DNA of 64,000 nt from Timema cristinae (Eukaryota; Arthropoda; Insecta; Phasmatodea; Timematidae). How positions within the stretch are numbered: position 1 is the stretch's first letter; every line of letters begins with the position of its first letter. The translations under genes and the position numbers were made by a program. This document shows positions 32,302 through 45,200 of the stretch, in pieces. Below the pieces are notes generated by a model. That model did not search any database, was not told the origin of the DNA, and saw only the letters and a program-made list of their open reading frames with translations. Location: contig JBCFYV010000849.1 in NCBI GenBank assembly GCA_039000515.1, positions 1-64,000 on the forward strand. The letters are read 5' to 3'.

Positions 32302-32420
32302 CCTGGATAGCTCAGTGGTCAGAGCAATGGCGTACTAAGCCAGAGGTCCCGGGTTTGATTTCCGTGTCCAGGCCGTGTGGCTTAGATTACGTGTGTGAAC
32401 TTGTCACCTTACCTTATAAG
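32302..32420 (+). repeat. tRNA-derived SINE, family B, with intact tRNA-like head
   Basis: 32302-32372 folds as a tRNA-like cloverleaf: acceptor CCTGGAT pairs with GTCCAGG, a GCTC/GAGC D-stem, an anticodon arm with four of five pairs, and a TTTGATT loop in the B box. It is followed by the SINE body 'tgtgtgaacttgtcacctta'. Mismatches in the anticodon and T stems and the attached body argue against a functional tRNA gene. Related heads are at 59680-59745 (minus) and 53020-53100 (minus, damaged). Confidence 0.75.
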
Positions 32421-32563
32421 CAGCAATATTATTTAGGTGATTGTCAGGATCAGCGGGGGGAGAGCATGAAATCGAACCGTGACTGGTAGCGGAGTTAGGG
32501 GTTCAAACATTTCCATCGTCAAAGGCTGAATATATTCTAGGCTATTTCAAACTCTCGCTCCAC

Positions 32564-33270
32564 GCAAATGGGGGTACACTATCCCAAGATATTAAATACC
32601 GTGTGTGAACTCGTCACCTTACCTTAAATATTAACAAAAATATTCTTACTAGTTTTTTTTATTGACAATCAACAATTAATTTACAAGCGCAATATTATTT
32701 AGGTCTTTGCCGACTGTGAGTACTTGACGTATGAATAGGGGATTCTGCCTGTTTAAAGTATATGCTGTATATCACATGACTTGAGACGCATGAATATGTT
32801 AAATAGTGAGTATTCAGGCAGAACTTTTATTTGCTTTCTACCCTAGAATTATTTGTACTGAGATCACCTGACTTGACGTATGAATACGGGGTTCTGACTG
32901 TTTAAAATATCACTTGGCTTGGCGTATGATAAATACTCAGCAATTTGTTAAAGAAAACCTTACATGACTTATTTATTATTTGTAAACTCTCCTAGAAACC
33001 TTACATTAACTAAACTGGCTTTCGATGCCATCTAGTGGGCCGATAAGCAAGCACGACAAACCTGTACGGCAATTAAATAATATTAATATAATATTAAATA
33101 TTAAATAATGTATAACCTTTACATATGTTCCTATGTTAAATACCTAGGGAAAAAAAATCATGGCGGCTATATATATTTTGATAACATAAATAATAACTTT
33201 TACATAAGTTTATAAGTAAAATATCTAGGAAAAAAATCACGGTGTTTATATAACTTTTAGATACATTCCG
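32564..33270 (+). repeat. Direct repeat, copy 2
   Basis: Second copy of 29833-30543 with scattered substitutions and single-base indels. It directly follows a SINE-like sequence, as copy 1 does, so the duplicated unit probably included the SINE tail. Confidence 0.85.
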
Positions 33271-34307
33271 AATACGAATGAATAGCAAACGCGGGTACCA
33301 CGTGGGCTTTTTTCACTTTCGCAAATGTTGGGTGCATTGAAGCGGTCGTTGCCCGCCCTGCAAGATCCTATGTAAGTCAGGAAGAAAAAATATTAAATGA
33401 ATCAACATTATGTGTGAAGCTAAAAATAAACCTCGGTGTATCCAACCGGATTTCAAGTCTGACCTCTCCACCCCTAACAAACATAACAGGTGAGTATGAT
33501 GTTTAGTCATGTGCTCATATTGCGAGAGTGCTGTCATAAAACTGAGAGTAGTTTTTCCCGAGGATCGAACCTCAGACCCTCTACCACTTGGGACAGCGGT
33601 CACCTTCATATTTGAATCCGGTGCTAATAATTATATCGCAAGCAACCGCTTAAAACTCGACTTCCTCCCATATTTAGTAGTATAGTCTTTTGCTATAGTA
33701 GCGCCTTAAACCATGTGGTCATTCTTTATGTTACGTGCAATGATAAGCTAAATACCCGTTTTCATATTCGTTATACAGATACAATTACAGAGGATTAGCC
33801 ATTTAATTTATCTGTACTTAGTCCGCTCTTGCAGAGGGCGAGAGAATTATTAACATTGAGTCGAAGTTGTGCGGTGTTATCGCCTATTAAGGGGTAACTA
33901 ACTAATCGGGCCGTCGGTAAGGCGTTCAGTAATTTGATGGTCTCTGGTTCGAATCCAATCTAGACACACGAATTACAAATTAACTTAGCTATAGAACAGT
34001 AAATTCACCGTGCAAAACGGGCGTCGCTAAAATCTACCCCCCTCAGTGCATTGAAGGTACTCTCGCAAATGTTGAGTGCATTGATGTGTGGGCTTAAACT
34101 TTCATAGGGATATAGTTGCGAACATTAAATTCAATATTATTCCTCCGTTGCGAGTGATTGGGCCGTCAGCTTTCACGGAATGTAAAAGCGAATCTGCCGT
34201 TTAACGGGACTTTTCATTTGCTGCCTTACAGGTGTCTATTTTGAGAAACACAATGACTCCTCAAGGTGAATGGAGGTTATTGCTCGGTACGTCGCCCCCC
34301 AGAAGGT
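33271..34307. other. Non-coding with tRNA-like fragments
   Basis: tRNA-like pieces lie near 33550-33600 (minus, 'cgaggatcgaacctcagacc') and 33910-33970 (plus, 'ctctggttcgaatccaatct'). No gene is supported. Confidence 0.5.
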
Positions 34308-34918
34308 AATGACCGGGGGAGGGGGAAAACCAGGATGAACAACCCCTGCTCTGGGGGGGAGGGGGTGGGGAGGGAAAAGTGAAAGGCTGATTGCCACTGT
34401 TGGGAGAAGCTGGCGTCATTTGCTATCGGTCAGCCTGCGGGAGAAAGACGTGGAGCGCTAGCCCCGGGTGGCTCTATGTTCAGCAAATAAACTACAGCGC
34501 CCTAATTGATGAATAAAAAACACCTCTATCCTACCAATCGGAGGAGAAAGACGTGGAGCGCGAGTGGCTCTAGCTTCAGCAAATAAACTACAGCGCCCAA
34601 TTGATGAATAAAAAAACCTCTATCCTCAATAATAAACTCCACCCCCTCTATCCTACCAATAATTAATTAAACAACCAACATGTCCGGCGTATGCCATGGG
34701 GGAGGGGCAGGAGGAGGGGAAAAGGGGCGGGGGAGGTAAAAAACAAACCCCAAATATAGACCGTTTTCGATATAAACGCTTCTGACATATAGGCAGTTTT
34801 ATGTATAAATGACTGATCCGAAACGACCCCCCAAATATAGAACGTTTTTGATATAAACGCTCTGACATATAGGCAGTTTTATGTATAAATGACTGATCTG
34901 AAACGACCCCCCCACTAC
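34308..34918 (-). repeat. Right arm, inner inverted repeat
   Basis: Inverse of 18882-19498 with the same paired units. It joins the outer block without the 1.8 kb insertion seen on the left. The minus-strand reading frame at 34653-34982 is an artefact of these repeats. Confidence 0.87.
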
Positions 34919-34929
34919 TAGCATAGTTA

Positions 34930-35263
34930 TGCATATTATGGAAAATACAGCTCCAGCTAACTTTCGAATGGCTTTTTCTCATAAATGGTATATCTTAGAG
35001 AAAAAAGTATAAGGACAATATTAGTAGATAATTACCTGATCTACAATTTTAGTCTGAACTATTTTTATCCTAAAACTAACTGTTTGGCCAAAAAATCCAA
35101 AAAACCAATTTTGGCAACCTTTGACCTAGAATAAAAAAATTTCACACACGGGATCAATGGGGACTTTTCAGGATTTCATTAGAGTTGGTATCCCTTACGT
35201 TCCTGTACATTTTCAGCTTGTTGTGAATTTATGCAAGGGTCAATGTCTATTTTGACCGGGCTA
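34930..35263 (-). repeat. Right arm, outer inverted repeat
   Basis: Inverse of 16755-17075, ending GGGCTA at 35258-35263. The difference at the sixth to eighth terminal base (GGTC against AGTC, read inward) and scattered substitutions show that the arms have diverged by a few percent. Confidence 0.88.
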
Positions 35264-37160
35264 CTAGACATTTGCGAAGCAGTTTCTTTGAGTTTGAATT
35301 GAATCTCAAATTGAAGTAAATATTATTCAAGAACTTCAAATAATTAAAAATAAAAATAAATGAAAAGATTTCACATTGTAAAAAAAATATAAAAGAATTA
35401 TGTTTGGACCCTAGTCCCTATAAGTTATCATGTTTCAATGTAAGTTCTTCAATACGTTCATGCAACAATAGTTGACCTTGTCAAGCTATAAGTCATTCAC
35501 GAGCTAAGTTTACCTAGATGACAGCTCAAAATGTTACCAAAAGTAATCCCTAATATATCATAACGCCAACAGCTGACATCCATCATAACAAAACTGTGAT
35601 CTTTCCCAAGTGTTGGCAACCCAAAACCTAAACATATGATTTTCGAACTGTCATCCACGAAAAAACCTATCGTGAACGGAATTAAGAAGTAAAGAATCCA
35701 TCATCTGTTGTGATGTTACAATTTCATACATATCTAGAATCCTCAAAAATAATACATTTGTTATGTATTATAAGGTATACGAAGGTTTTATAAACTCTGT
35801 TATTGGGAAAAAAGGTGGCTTATTTTCCAGTCTATCGTGGTAATTAATAAGCATTTACTTTACCTCCCAAGTAATGTTATTCAAAATATATTAATATTTT
35901 AGGCACATTGTTGAATTGCAATGGTTTAAAACCTTATAATTTTTTTTGTAATGTAGTTTGAGTTATCGAATCAAATAATATAATTTATATCAATATTATC
36001 AAAGCTTTGCAATAATAACTTATACTAATTACGCCCGTTTTTTCAATTACTACAAAATTTTGCTATGCACACCTAATTCGTACCTTGTAAAATTACCCTA
36101 TTGTGTGGTTTAAAAACTGAGGCCATAGCGTAACCCATCAAGTTAAAAGTACTACCTTTCAAGGTAAGTGTTATTGTATATAAACATAGAGAATTAAAAA
36201 AAATATTGAACATATATTATGAGTATTTTGGCTTTCAATATTCTTATTGGCGAAGCTTTAAAATTGCTGAAACCTATTTTTTTCTCTCTCAAAGTTGACC
36301 AATATTCCAAGTTATGAATCTGTGCACACCACTATAAAGCAGCATAAAAAAACTGACATGAGCTGCTATAGGTTTGTTTTAGTAGCTATCGTAAATGATT
36401 ATCAAACAGTGTTTCCCAACCTGAGTGGTACCCCTCCCTCAAAGGGGGTTTATGGTCTTCAAAGGGGGCGGTATATTGTAAGGGGGCAATAGCGGGTGAT
36501 TTGTATGTATTATGTTTTTTCAAATAAGATGTACTGTTTGTTTGGCAACAGGCAACTATTGATCAGAAGTGTGGACAAACTTGAGACTTTTGACGGGTAA
36601 TGGAAACTATATTTGTTCTTGTACTTTTAATTTTTATTTTATTTATCCTCGTATTTATGTTTTACCTAGAGGGTCTGAAGGACATTAATTAAAATTTATT
36701 TTTTACATTCTTATAAGGATTATTTAGTTTAACTTATTAGGAAAATCTATTTGCATTTTTATGAGGTAATTATTATATATTAAGAGGTACAAGAAAGGTT
36801 GGGGGATTGTGTGATAATGATCGATTTTCTTGAAGAAACGTCATTACATTCTTTTTTCCAATGGCAGCAATATAAAGTTTGAACTGTGCTCTTTTTTCAT
36901 TGTATAAAGCCATACTTGTGTTTGCTACTTTTATATGTTTATATTGGGTGTCCTGGTGGTCTAGGTGTAAAGGTGTCGTTGATTGAGATTGTTATAACCT
37001 ATTCTTGAAAATGTTTCACCTTTAACAAGACAACATTTTGTATTCGTCTCACAGCCATCTTCATGGCAGATTACATTTATTAGCCTCGCATATAGAAAGT
37101 TCGATGTAGCAGAGCAGGAATATTTAATTTTCTAACCTCCACCCACTATGGATAGTAAAT
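35264..37160. other. Non-coding, repeat-derived
   Basis: No gene is seen. 36408-36490 starts 'cagtgtttcccaacctgag' and is rich in 'aaagggggc', resembling the ends of hAT-type (Charlie-like) elements; no matching inverse end was found. 36860-36950 matches 731-830. 36948-36990 has a tRNA-like 'ctggtggtctaggtgtaaag' start similar to SINE family A. Confidence 0.5.
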
Positions 37161-37959
37161 CCAATACAAATTCAGTTCTAACAAACCAAAGAATTACAGT
37201 TATAGTAAAACCCTCCCAACACAAGGTTCTAAACCCAAGTGAGTCAAATTAAAAATTCAACTAATTTAAATCAAAGAAAAATATGTCATCATTAAGTGTT
37301 TTAATTGTGGAAAATGAGTCACTACAAAAGTCAGTGTAGGTCAAAAAACTAGTAGTGCGCCAGAAAAGACATGGCTTAGCTGGGAACCGCAAAACCAATC
37401 CATGTACCTTGGATCAATCATTAAATTAATATTAATGGTATTTCATTTGTGCACTTGTTGAGACTAGAGCAAGTTGTTCTTATAAATTTATAACTTTTTC
37501 AAAAATTACCTAATTTACATCCTTCAGATGATAAACATTTAGAAACTAAATATTTTGTCATTGCTATAGAACCACACTCAAAATAAATAGACATATTTAT
37601 TGTACAATTAAAATTAAAAGATTTACCTTGAAACATTATTCATGTGTTGACGATAATTTGCCATATGATGTGATATTAGGCATATATTTCTGTCTAGGAC
37701 AAATACACAGATTGATTTGAAATAATATAGTATTTATTTAAAAAATTTAACCCTGTATTAAAATTAAAATTTGAGAAAGTGAATATAAACATAAGAACAT
37801 TCTAATCAGTAATCCACCAGTGAACTTAGTGCGATTTTACAGAGTTTTCTCAGATACTATATCCACTAAGTGGGGGAAATGTGATTATATTTCCGTATCA
37901 AATTTCTTTATTAATTATAAACCTGTCAGATACCACCCTTTCTTGTTCACCACCTAAGT

Positions 37960-38690
37960 TAAAGGCTTTTAAAGAACTAGTCTAGGATCTACTCGATAAG
38001 AATATAATACGACCATCCCAGTCTGCATATGTTGTCCTGCATTTATAATCCCTAAGAAATATGGCGGACAATAGACTGATAGTCGACTATAGGAAAATTA
38101 ATAAACAGATTGTTTTTGACCCTACCCGATGCCTACTGTCTAAAGTGCTTTTTCAACATTTAGAGGGGGCGAAGGTCTATAGTTTAATAGACCTGAATGT
38201 TTAGTTTTCGTCGGTGTACATTTATGGAGGACTCTAAGCAATATACCGCTTTTGTAACACCTTGGGGGCTGTTATGAGTATAACAGGGTCTCTCTTGGAA
38301 TCACTTGTGGACGAGCAGCATTGAGTCGAGCTTTGAACCATATTTTGGCACATTTTAAATTCAAATCTGTGTTTAATTACCTAGACGACATAAGTGTGTA
38401 TAGTCAGTCCTTAGAAGAGCATAATGAACATGTCAGATTAGTTTTGCAGCGCCTTAGAGAGGCAGGTCCAACAGTGAACGGATAAAGTGACGTGGGTAAC
38501 TGATTGTATTAAATATTTGGGTATGTCATTTCTAAGGGTAATTATTCTTGTTGACCCAGAGCGGATTAGTCCTATTGTCAATTTCCCAGCCCCCAAGAAT
38601 TTAAAACAAGTTCAACGTTTTATGGGGATGTGTGCTATTATTCGAGGTTTATTCCTTCTTTTTCGGAGCTAGCAGCCCCGTTAAACCAGC
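37960..38690 (+). pseudogene. Reverse transcriptase relic
   Basis: It begins near LLDKNIIRPSQSAYVV and 'LIVDYRKINKQ', continues through the palm with the catalytic FNYLDDISVYSQ (YLDD at 38378-38389) and a 'RFMGMC' thumb segment. At least four frame changes and internal stops are present. Domain order and motifs are those of Ty3/gypsy RT. Confidence 0.82.
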
Positions 38691-38799
38691 TAAAAATAAG
38701 GGTTGTACAATTTGTCTGGGGAAGAAGAACAAAAAACTGCCATTTCTAAACCTAAGCAAAATTTGGTTGTCCCTTAAGGTATGAGAATGCCTAATTTCT

Positions 38800-39165
38800 T
38801 GCTTCCATTTGAACTTAAGGTAGTTGCTTCATCTTATGCACTTGGTGCTGCCCTCTCTCAACGATTACTGAAGGATTACTTCCGGTAGCTTTTGCGAGCA
38901 AATCTTTAAATGAGTCTCAGAAGAGGTACAGTCCGTATGAAAAGGAATGTCTTTCTTGCGTATTTGGTATTGAGGAAGTTTGCAGATTATCTGGAGAACA
39001 CGAGTTCGTTTTGTATACAGATAATAGTGATTTATCTTGGATGTTTAATCACCCGAAAACAATTAGGTAAGATTGGCCGTTGGTTTTAAGATTGTCTCAA
39101 TTCAAATTTTCTACTGTACATGTCTCAGGGAAAGATAACGTAGTTGCCGATGTTTTATCATGTAT
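38800..39165 (+). pseudogene. RNase H relic
   Basis: Shows 'SYALGAALSQR', 'YSPYEKECLSCVFGIEE', 'LYTDNSDLSWMFNH' and 'VADVLS', the usual gypsy RNase H series with the catalytic D of TDN present. One or more frame changes near 38880 and a stop near 39070 break it. Confidence 0.78.
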
Positions 39166-39329
39166 CAATGGGGCGTGTTTCCTATACTTGCTTGCATTAA
39201 CCCTTCTAATTTAAATGTCATTAGTACTATCCCGGAATCAGTTGTGTCCTTAAGACAAACATCAATTGGAAGATCCCTTTTGTAGGGGGATTATTGATTC
39301 TTAGGTAGTGGTGATGATGTAGAAAACTT

Positions 39330-39850
39330 TTCTTATCCATAGAGACCTTCTATGCGTGCGGGGTAAGAACAACATGGGTAGAAAGATTTTTGTTCCCTCT
39401 AAATTAAGGGATATGATCCTTAGATACTTTCATAATTCTACCTTTGGAGGCCACTGGGAATTTTCAAAAACGCATCATAAGGTTGCTCAAGAGTTTTTTT
39501 GACCTAATATGTATAAGAATGTTAAACAGTGGATTAGAAAGTGTGATGGTGTTTGGGAGCCAAGCCCTCTCAGAACACTCGTTATGGGTTTGCACGCTGC
39601 AGATGTCGCTCATAACCCGTGAGATATTGTGTTTGTGGACTTCGTGGACCCATCACTCGTTTACCAGTGGGAATACCCGTGTTCTTAATCTCATTATGGG
39701 TTTTTTTAAGTTTGTTGTTGTTATCCCCCCAAGGAATATGAAAGGGTTCGACTACCTTAAAGCCTTGTCTGATAGGGTGGGCGATTTTTGGTGCTCCCAG
39801 AAAGATAGTAAGTGATAGTGGACCCTGCTATCGTTCTAAGGCTTTCATTT
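39330..39850 (+). pseudogene. Integrase N-terminal relic
   Basis: It begins 'VPSKLRDMILRYFHNSTFGG', with the H-H-C pattern of the HHCC zinc domain (GGHWEFSKTHHK, then WIRKC). Frames then shift repeatedly towards the catalytic core. 39444-39815 is open only because it crosses these shifts. Confidence 0.65.
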
Positions 39851-41739
39851 TCAGTGTTTGGCGTGGGGAAAAAAAGTAACTTCTAGTAGTATAACCCTGC
39901 ACCTAATCGGTAGAAAGATTTAAAGAAATCTAAATATTACTTTGCCCTTTTTTTTTAAAAAACCAAGGGGGTTTTTCCCGTAAATGTTTTGTAAATGACA
40001 TGGTTATTCCCCCTCCCTTTCCCCCTTATTTCAATCGACGGGGTCTCTCCCAAAAGCTCACCCCAAAAGGGGGAGCGGCCATGGAGAACAGTTCATTTTT
40101 AAAAACCCCCTTGTACCCTTCATTTTAAAACTCGTGGGGAGAGCAAAAAAATTTTCGAGCTCATGTAAACCTTTTAAAAAAAGGGTACCAAAAAATGTTG
40201 TATTTTTGTAATATAAGATTTGTAAAAAAAATATAATTAATAAGGGGTTTTTAAAAAATTTTCTACAAATTTTGTAAAAAAACTATAGTAGAAACACAAA
40301 GAAAGGACAAAATAGAAAAAACCCTATAGTAAACAAAATTAGAAAAGGGAAAAGGATAAGTAATTTCTTTAAAAAGTAAATAGTAAAAAAAAAAATAAAT
40401 TTTTGGGTGATTTAAAAAATATCCCCCTAGTTTTTGTAGATAGTGTACCTTTATTAAGTTAAAAGTAACAAAAATTTGGATTCATTTGGGGAAACCCAAT
40501 CTTTTAAATTAATTTTCCCCCGACGAGAAAACCTTTTGTCAATTGTTAAAAAAAGAAAACAAAATGAAAATTGTTGGAATCTAGATTTTTTTTAAAATTT
40601 TTTTTTGGGGGGGAAAGAAACACATTTTTGATCTATTTTTTTAAAAAAAAAAAAATCGTTGCAGTAGCAAGATTCAGTTGGGGCTAGACTTATTAATAAT
40701 TTTTCTTGTTGAAACAATTTTGTACTATTGTCTGTTCTTTTTTTTTTTTTTTTAAAAAGGGGAAAAAATTTTTAAATTTTCTTTCCAAATTTTTGGGACC
40801 TTTTTGGGGTTTTCTGTCTAAAAAACTTTTTTTGAGTGAATCTGGGGGAATCTTGTGTAAAACTCTCGATCTGACTTTATTTTTTTCTCCCCCTTTTATT
40901 TTCCCAATGGGGTTCAACCCCCCCTAGAAAAAAAGGTAAAAAAATATTTTTTCTATGCAGCCCAAAAACCCTGGGGGAAAAAAGACGAAAAAAATTAGCA
41001 AGCCTTTAGATTTTGATGTGGGTTGCCAGGGGCCCACCCCCAAAGGGGGGAAATTTAATTCGTAGATATTCCTCCCCAATGCTTTTGACCCCCTAAAAGG
41101 GGGAGGGGAGTTTTAGCGTGTAAATCAGTAAATTAACATAAAAATTTTGGGGTGCGTAAAAATACAAAGTTATAAAAATTTTATTGGCAAAATTTCCAAA
41201 GAAGGGGGTTAGATTTGATATATTTAATAAAAAAACCTTCAAAACCTACTGTTAACGACTGAGGGGTTTTGGGTTGATCAAGTGCCTCAATAGAAAATTT
41301 TACAAGCAATTTTAAAAATTACAAAAACTGCTTAAAAATATAAATTTTAAAATTTGGGGGAAAAGTAAAGAAATAATTAAAGCTAATCCCATTCAGGAAA
41401 AATATGCTTCAAAACTTACTCACCGTGGCTGGAGGGGAAAGGGGTAACGCCACATCCCCTTTTAGCAAAATATTGTACATGAAGGGGTACGGGTTTTCCC
41501 AAACATTTTCCAATTATACTTTTGCGAAAAAAAAGAACAAAACCAATTGGGTTTGCCCCCCCGTCCCCCGAACCCCCCTGTCGTGATAGCGTGTTTAGAA
41601 CCCCCCTTTTTAAAACCCCCCAAGCTCCTACAGCTTGTTATACGTTTTTCCTTTTCTTTTTTTTCCCGTTCTAGTAAAAAAAGGGGTTTTTAAAAAAGGT
41701 CCCCCCAGATTTAAAAAATATTATTCTATCAAACGCGTT

Positions 41740-42200
41740 GGGGAAGGAATTCTCCACAAAGGGGGGGGCCGGGGGGCCCGGGGGGTTTAAAGGGCTGGTT
41801 CTACCCCCACCCAAGGGGGGAAAACCCCCTTCTCACAAGGGGAACCGGGGAAAGGCGTATTGGGCGTGCACTCACCGCCGCGCCTCCAAGGAAAAACTTT
41901 TTTACAAAAGGGCCCCGGGGGCCTTTCGTATTGGGGGGGGTATCCCGCAGTGCCTCTGAGGGAAAAATTTACTTCACGAAGGGACCCCCGGGCCCTCATA
42001 TTTGGGGGGGGGTACTCACCGCAGTGCCTCTGAGGAAAAAACTTTTTTCCCCGAAAACCCCTTTGGGCCCTGCATATTGGGCCCTGGTGCCCCCACCCCA
42101 AAACCCCCCCCGGGGAAAAAACTCTTTCCCAAGGAACCTGTGGCCTTTTTGTGGTTTTTGGGGGGGTTTTTTCTCCGTCGCGCTACCAAGGGGAAAAATT
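41740..42200 (+). repeat. Tandem units of about 72 bases in damaged sequence
   Basis: 'gcctctgagg' or 'gcctccaagg' recurs at about 41882, 41952 and 42024, each followed by an A-run and a G/C-rich piece ending in a G-run. The overlapping frames on both strands come from this repeat. Confidence 0.55.
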
Positions 42201-45200
42201 TTCTCCGATTTTTTAAGATTTAGGCGGCGTCCCTTTAAAAAATTTTTTTTAGTTAAAATATAAAAAATTTTTTTTTTTTAAAAAGTCCATCGGGCTTATT
42301 TTTTTTTTTAACTTAATATGTCGAGGTGACTACTTCAATTTTTTGACTTTTGTTTTTGGGGAAAATGGGTAGATTTTTTGGGTTTTTTATTATAAAACTC
42401 CCGTTGATTTTTTTGTAAGCAAATTTTGGTTTTTCCAAGTCATTCAGACCCTTTTTATATTTGGGAAAAAGGGCCCTGTTTTTCCTTTAATTTCCCTATG
42501 AATAGCTTTAATAAGAAACCTTGGCCCTTTTCATGGGCGATTAGTCCCCAAAAGGTTGCTATTCTCGACGAAACAGATATTTTTCTTTTTAGTCCTTAAA
42601 ATAATCACCAGTTTTTTTTACAGCTACAAAAACCCGTTTTCTATCTTTAATTTTGGGGGCCCTTGGGTTTTTGGGGTTTGGGTTTAAAAAAATGAAATTT
42701 TTTTTTCCCCCCTTTTGCATTTTGAATTAGCTTAGGGCGTAAAAAAGCGGAACTTTCCCCCCGTTTTATAGGGGGGGCCGGTGGATAAAAACCTTTTTTT
42801 TTTTTTTTTTTCCCTTTTTTTTACCCCCTTTGGGTTTAAATTATCTTGTATGAATTATATCCCAGGTTTGTGGGTCATAAATACCTTATTATTTTTTCTT
42901 TGGGGTACTAAAAATAAAAAGGGAAAAAACGATCTTTTTTGCCAAATTTCCAATGTAATTAAAATAAAACCCTTTTTTTTCAATTCATTAACTTTTGTCT
43001 CTTAAAAAAAAATTTTTTTTTTGTCCCCAAACAAGGGAAGCTAGTTTAAATTATAAATGTGGTTTAAAAAATTTATATGTATATAAATTTTCCGGTTTAA
43101 AGTTTGTTTATAAATTTTCCATTGGTTTTTTTTTTTTGAATCAACTGACCTTAGCCTGGGTCGTCCAGCGTTTTTTAATTGACCATTAAGCTTCAAGGGC
43201 CCCGCATTTAAGCTTACCTGTGTCGCTTGGTGGTTCACTACAACTTTTTGATTAAAAAAGAGTAGGTTTGGAAATTCTATGCATTAAAAATATTGATATC
43301 ATTAAAAATATACTAATTTAACAAAAAATGCCCGAAAATTATTCAAACCGGAAGGGCTACCGTGAATTTTGGTCCCTTTTTCCCCCAAAAGGGTAAACTA
43401 TATTTGTGGGTTTATCAAAACGGAACAAACGAAATTTTTGCAGAACAATCCAAAACAAAGTTTTGTAATCAAAAAAAAATTGAAGTTTCATAATGATAGA
43501 CCAACTAGGACGTAAATGACGGATACCCACCCATAAATGTAATCGCAGAGAACTTTTACTGAATGTATTGCTTTTTTTGCAAGCTAATCAACACATCCGG
43601 CCCTTGTCTCGGATGCTTCATGATGACCGGCCAACGAAATTATCAAACCCTAAGTTCAAACAGTTGCCCCAAGGAGTATCAGCTCACGTTTGGGGCCGCG
43701 TGCTTACACAACAAGGGGGCTTGAGTACACTACCATAATAAAGATGAAGTCATGTATCCATTCAAAGCTCTATCTATAGTTGCCGTGGTAGTATCCCCTT
43801 TTAAAACTTCCTGTCAAAAAAGGGTTTTCTCCCAGAATATATCTGACCAAACCCTTCCTATCTAACTTTGCCTTGACTTATAGTATTCTCCCTGTACCGA
43901 GGGCAAATTTTTCTACTAATTTAAAACGTACGAGTCCCGGGCCCCATGCCCTACAAAGCAGGTGGAGGCGCGCCCTCCATATATACTTCTGTGACGGATC
44001 ATGTGGTTCCTTCTTCAGCAAACCTTCTTAGGTCATAACACTTATAGTTAAGGCCATATGTATAGAATTTTCTTTTCTTCTTTAAAAGAGTTTTATTTTA
44101 TGAAATTTTAAAACACAAAACATCTTTTTTTAAAATTTTTTTTATTAAAAAAGCTATGAGGGTAAAAAACTTAAATTTTTACGTTTTCCAAATTAGTTTT
44201 GGGCCCACACTTTTTAAATTTAAAATTTGTATTTTTAAATTACTTTCCCTATATGACAAAGCGGGGATTTTACCGTAGTATAATTATACTCTTTTATAAA
44301 TATATTTAAAATTTCCCATTAAAATAAAACAATTCAAAAATTTGTTTATTAATACTAATTCATCAAATAAATATTAGTATTTATGTGATTTAAGATGATA
44401 TCTTAAGATTTAAAAATATTCAGATTTAAATTGAAATTTTTTTAAAACAATAACTTGATTTACGAAAGACATAAAATTGAATGAATTCCAAGTTTTTTTA
44501 AAAGGATGTAGCTTAGTCGACAAAAAAAGGTTTTGACCCCCCCCCCACAAAAGTTACCCCACTGTATTATACAGAAACACAAAAATCTGCAGTCCTTCGA
44601 GTTTTGAGATTTCTTTTTAAAAAACACCCTGGGCCTTTTAAAAGTTAGACCTTTTTTTAAAATGATATTGATTTTTAAAAACCCTCCCCGGATTATTTTA
44701 ATTAAAACAGTTGAAAAAATTTTTTTTTTTTGTGTTTTATTTTTTGATCTCTGTGAACGAAAAAAAAACTAATAAATATACATATAATTATTAAAAAAAA
44801 AAAAAAAGGTTTTTCCCCCACAACCTGGAAAACGGCAAGTTTAAACCCCAAAATGGGGCATAATGAAAATTTTATGGGGTTTATGGGGTTTATTTTGTTT
44901 TATAGGTTTTGGGGGTTTTCCCAAAACAGTTTAAAAAAGAATATACAATATAGAAACAAAAATGGCGTAGGCGACCCCCCAAGGGGTTTTTTTTCGGCCC
45001 CTCGCATTTTCAAAAGATGAAATAAATTCTTAACTTTTTAAAAACATTTTCAGCCATTGTAAAAACCTTTTTTTAAAAAAAAAATATAAAAATTTTGGCA
45101 AATTTTTTAGTGTTTTAATTTATTAGATTTGAACTATTTATATTATTAATGCAGAAGAAGGCATTTTTTTATAAAAAAAAAAAAAAATTGGGCCCCAAAA

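Larger units (their letters stand above)
16755..35263. mobile_element. 18.5 kb segment bounded by long inverted arms; unclassified giant element or endogenous virus-like relic
   Basis: Both ends begin TAGCCC(A/G)GTCAAAATAGACA, read inward, and inverted similarity extends about 0.94 kb in two blocks (outer 16755-17075 with 34930-35263; inner 18882-19498 with 34308-34918). The order of motifs inside the arms is the same, so they are true inverted arms rather than chance copies. A TA dinucleotide at each end could be the target duplication. Inside are a plus-strand cluster of three small genes with a TATA promoter, a minus-strand multi-exon gene with its own TATA box, and several repeat arrays. 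I recognised no integrase, transposase, DNA polymerase B, ATPase or capsid gene, so Polinton or typical DNA-transposon identity is not supported. Alternative: two copies of one family in opposite orientation flanking host DNA. Confidence 0.7.
37161..39900 (+). mobile_element. Decayed Ty3/gypsy retrotransposon, LTRs not found
   Basis: Relics of gag and pol lie in the normal order: CCHC zinc knuckle (37297-37337, CFNCGK then HYKSQC with a lost base and a stop between), protease (37435-37710; LVETRAS where L-V-D-T-G-A-S is expected, and DVILGIYF), RT, RNase H and integrase. Frames change many times and stops are frequent, so no product is possible. The 3' part runs into damaged sequence after about 39.9 kb, and no LTR could be identified. 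It is a different lineage from the 3745-10377 element, whose gag lacks the zinc knuckle. Confidence 0.82.

Noticed and set aside
32302..32372. Functional tRNA gene
   Set aside because: The cloverleaf is good, but it has mismatches in the anticodon and T stems and runs directly into a SINE body shared with other copies.
16755..35263. Polinton/Maverick or adintovirus identity for the large element
   Set aside because: Size and inverted arms fit, but no DNA polymerase B, retroviral-type integrase, packaging ATPase, protease or capsid motif was seen in any frame.
36408..36490. hAT (Charlie-like) transposon end
   Set aside because: The opening 'cagtgtttcccaacctg' is suggestive, but no matching inverse end or 8-base duplication was found, so it is mentioned only within the surrounding region.
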